A stretch of DNA of 64,000 nucleotides from Lagopus muta (Eukaryota; Chordata; Aves; Galliformes; Phasianidae), in the NCBI RefSeq assembly GCF_023343835.1, contig NC_064433.1:135869957-135933956 (forward strand), read 5' to 3'. Below, in pieces: positions 61,256-64,000 of this stretch. The notes beneath the pieces are model-generated. The model ran no database searches. It was not told the origin of the DNA and saw nothing but the letters and a program-made list of their open reading frames with translations. The position numbers and the translations under genes are program-made. The first letter of the stretch is position 1. Each line of letters begins with the position of its first letter.

Positions 61256-64000
61256 ATGCTTGCAGTATGCTTGCCATGCTGGCAACACTTTAGTCTTTGA
61301 AATGTTTAGTTGTGGGTTTGTTTTTTTTTTTTCAGATTAAAACAATCTGTAGCGATTTTCAGATTAAAATGATTTCTATGGCATAACACAGATGTACAGC
61401 ATAAAACATTTCACAAAAGCAAGGGAGTTGCCACTTCACTTATGGGAAATCATTTGTGGGAAAATGAATAGCACATACATTTCCCTAAGATTGTTTAGCA
61501 ACTCAGGGGCATAATTGAGAGTAGATTCATGATATCTCCATTAGCCTCTCTATTAATTGTGCACTTTATTTTCTCTCGATTTCCTGAGCACTTCATCTTT
61601 TCCCTTACAGGACAATGTCCCTGGTGTGGTTTGCCTGTTTGTTTGTTTTAATCTCTCATTCCCTCCTCTCCCCCCCTTCTTTTTTTTTCCCATTTCATCT
61701 TGTTTTGAATGAAAGTTTGCTCATGCACACTACAGGCAGATCTGCTATGGGCCTTTTGCTTTCTGGGGCTCATGATAAGAACCTGCGAAAATGCTAAGAA
61801 GCAGTAATACCACATAGATATAGGTAGCAACTCTGTGGTACCCAGAGGACAGTGGGCTCATATTTTGTTGGTTTCTTGCATAATGCAAAAGGAGATTAGA
61901 AAGCTTCTTATATTCTCTTTCCTCCCGAGAGAAAGCTATCACGGAGATCAAGAGAGGAAATGATTTTCTTGCCTGGCACAAATGAGTCACAGAAAATGAC
62001 CTTCTTTGTAGTCTAATTTAGACCGAAGAATCCTCTGAAGGGCTGGTAATATAAGCCCATATGGCCTGGATGAACAGAAGTTGGAAGAGATATTGTCATT
62101 AACAGACTCATTCATGTCTTAAAAAGCAGCATTTCACTTCGCCTGGATTTTTTGATCAGAATGCCAGCAGCTGCAAACCTCATGTTGCATGCACATGTTA
62201 TCTGTAATACACATATATATGTGACATGTTGGTGTTGAGGTTTCATTTCAACAATGGAGATATTGAAAAAGCAATGCGCATTCCTCGGCTGCTTCTTATA
62301 ATGCATTTAACATCTTTAAAAATACATATTCATGCAGTTTGGAAGCATTGATTTCATTTACATTGTTGGACTGCACAGCACGTAGATTTGGAGACAGATG
62401 TTTGTCACTGAGGAAGCAAAGAGCTTTTAGCTTCATGTCAAGAAAACAGAGACAACGCAAAATAAACTAATGCACTGATACACAGAAGGACTCTCAGAGA
62501 TCTTCAGCAGAAAAGGGCTGGTAGGAAACCTGAAGAGTAGCAGGGCAGCACAATGAACTAGAAGTAACAATTTGGAGATTCTTATATGAGGAAGCTAGAT
62601 TATTCCATGGTGAAGAGGGTAAGAAGGCACCAGCCTTTTTTTTTCCTTTTCTTTTTTTCTTTTCTTTTTAACTTTCTGTACTTTTTGAGCAGTGTTTTGT
62701 TTCCAGTGTTGTTCTACTCTGACTGTTGGTAATCAATTTCATAGGCATCTTCAGCGTGTCTTTTATGGTGAGGCACTGAAGTTGGTGACACTGGACTGTT
62801 TTAAAGCAAAGTCTGTCTTTACTGTATTTATTTTTGCCACAGCCTCCCCAGACACATCCATGGTAAAGCCAGGTCATTCTGAAAACCAGCCTTTGTGCTG
62901 TCCCTGCAGTGAGCCTGGAGGCATAGCCTCACGTAAGCACTAAAGCTCCCTAGACTGCTACTGTGACCCAGGCACACTTTTGGAGTGGGAAGCTTTCTTT
63001 TCAGGTTGCATATAGTAATATGTATGAGCAAAGCATTTCAAAGTGTTTGAAGGACTTCTTGTTGTACATAATAAATAAATGGGAGTCATGACAACTTTTT
63101 TTAACCAACACCACACACCCGTAAGAAAGTTGCAGGCAACACATAAGGTTGGAACATGAATGGACAACTGTCATAGCAGCAGGGTGAACTTTTCCTGGGC
63201 CAAATTTTGAGAGTAATAGGTTCTGACTGAAAGTTGGGATGCACAGATAGGAGTGCCATGGCTAACTGAGAAGAGCACAGCTGCAAATTGGGAAGGACAG
63301 TCTGTTGAGTGTCTGCTGAGAGTAACTCTTACAGCAGCCAATGCTGGGAACAGAATTGATTTTTTTTTAATGACTATTTTGGGGTCAACTTTCAGCAGAT
63401 GAGAAAAGCTTTGACTGGGAAACAAGGTCAATTGAAGTCTTTATGTCCCAAAGGCAAACACAGAAATCAGAGAGAAGTAAAATATTATGAAATATCTGTA
63501 GTATTTACAACAAGGAAACAGGTTTCTCCCTGGTCTTTTTGGGGAAGATTTATCAGTTCCCAGTATCAGCATGTAGAAGTTTCATTACTGAATCACCATA
63601 AGGATACCTTCTTATTTTATTTATTTATTTATTTATGTAAGCTCAATTTGTGAGCTTGAATGGGGTTGGCTTATAGGGATCCTGATAACAGAAGGAGGGA
63701 GTGCATCCATTTGCTTATAGCTGAAAGTCCTTATTTCTGCCTGTGTATGGTGCACAACACTTGTTTGCCATTCATCTTCAGTGAGGTGACTCAGTGGGCC
63801 TGCATTTATTTTGTGTAAATATGTTCAAGGTGGTGGCACATGTGTGGTGAAGGAACAAAATCAACAACCACTGTATATCCCCCCTTTTTTTTTTTCTTTA
63901 TTTTTTTTCTTTTATTTCTGTGAGCATGTACAGAATGTTACATGTGTATGTACATGTACAGTGTGCATCCTCAAAAACTGTTTGACATATCCAGCATCTG
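61256..64000. other. Intergenic stretch to the window edge
   Basis: No gene recognised. T-rich runs at 62637-62668 and 63889-63914, a (TTTA)n run at 63.62 kb, and TGTACA/ACATGT repeats at 63.93-63.96 kb. Confidence 0.55.
63616..63637 (+). repeat. (TTTA)n microsatellite
   Basis: About five TTTA/ATTT units in a row. Short. Confidence 0.85.

Noticed and set aside
21051-64000. Search for exons of expected neighbours (RASA3 to the right, UPF3A to the left)
   Set aside because: No sequence matching the N-terminus of RASA3 or any part of UPF3A as I remember them was found, so neither is annotated.
1-64000. CRISPR arrays, tRNA, rRNA, bacterial or phage-type systems
   Set aside because: Nothing of the kind is visible; the sequence is vertebrate nuclear DNA, and the direct repeats found are CR1 tails or simple repeats.

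Overview
This 64 kb window looks like nuclear DNA from a bird. It carries at least sixteen fragments of the avian LINE CR1, recognisable by 3' ends built of ATTCTRTG-type octamers and by the GGTTGGAAGGGACCT block on the opposite strand. It also holds one spliced, vertebrate-type gene with a CpG-island promoter, and AT-rich non-coding DNA. The CR1 types fit a galliform such as chicken, but the sequence alone does not fix the species.

Left part (about 2.0-20.3 kb): one complete protein-coding gene on the minus strand, CDC16 (APC6), a TPR subunit of the anaphase-promoting complex. I placed 18 coding exons by homology to vertebrate CDC16 recalled from memory and by GT/AG borders. The lengths join in frame to 1,872 nt, a 623-residue protein plus a TGA stop. 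The start lies in a CpG island at about 19.88-20.30 kb with ETS and SP1-type motifs. A short 3' UTR ends at overlapping AATAAA signals (2030-2039). Three introns hold CR1 fragments. The first 2 kb, beyond the poly(A) signal, shows no gene I can support.

Right part (about 20.3-64 kb): I see no convincing exon here. There are CR1 copies in both orientations, two stretches that look like avian LTR-retroelement remnants (22.03-22.50 and 24.25-24.57 kb), two faint copies of a possible older amniote repeat (48.35-48.45 and 58.07-58.14 kb), a 47-base T run at 32.2 kb, and single-copy DNA. The interval 32.3-41.06 kb has no CR1 that I can see and contains motif clusters that could be regulatory. From remembered human 13q34 synteny, this desert would lie between the CDC16 promoter and RASA3, with UPF3A beyond the left edge. 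That is inference; neither neighbour was seen.

I found no tRNA, rRNA, CRISPR array or operon, and no convincing new biological system. The most useful observations are the exact CDC16 gene model, its weak exon 6 donor, the loss in its tail of a proline-directed site that I recall from the human protein, and the structure of several CR1 copies.
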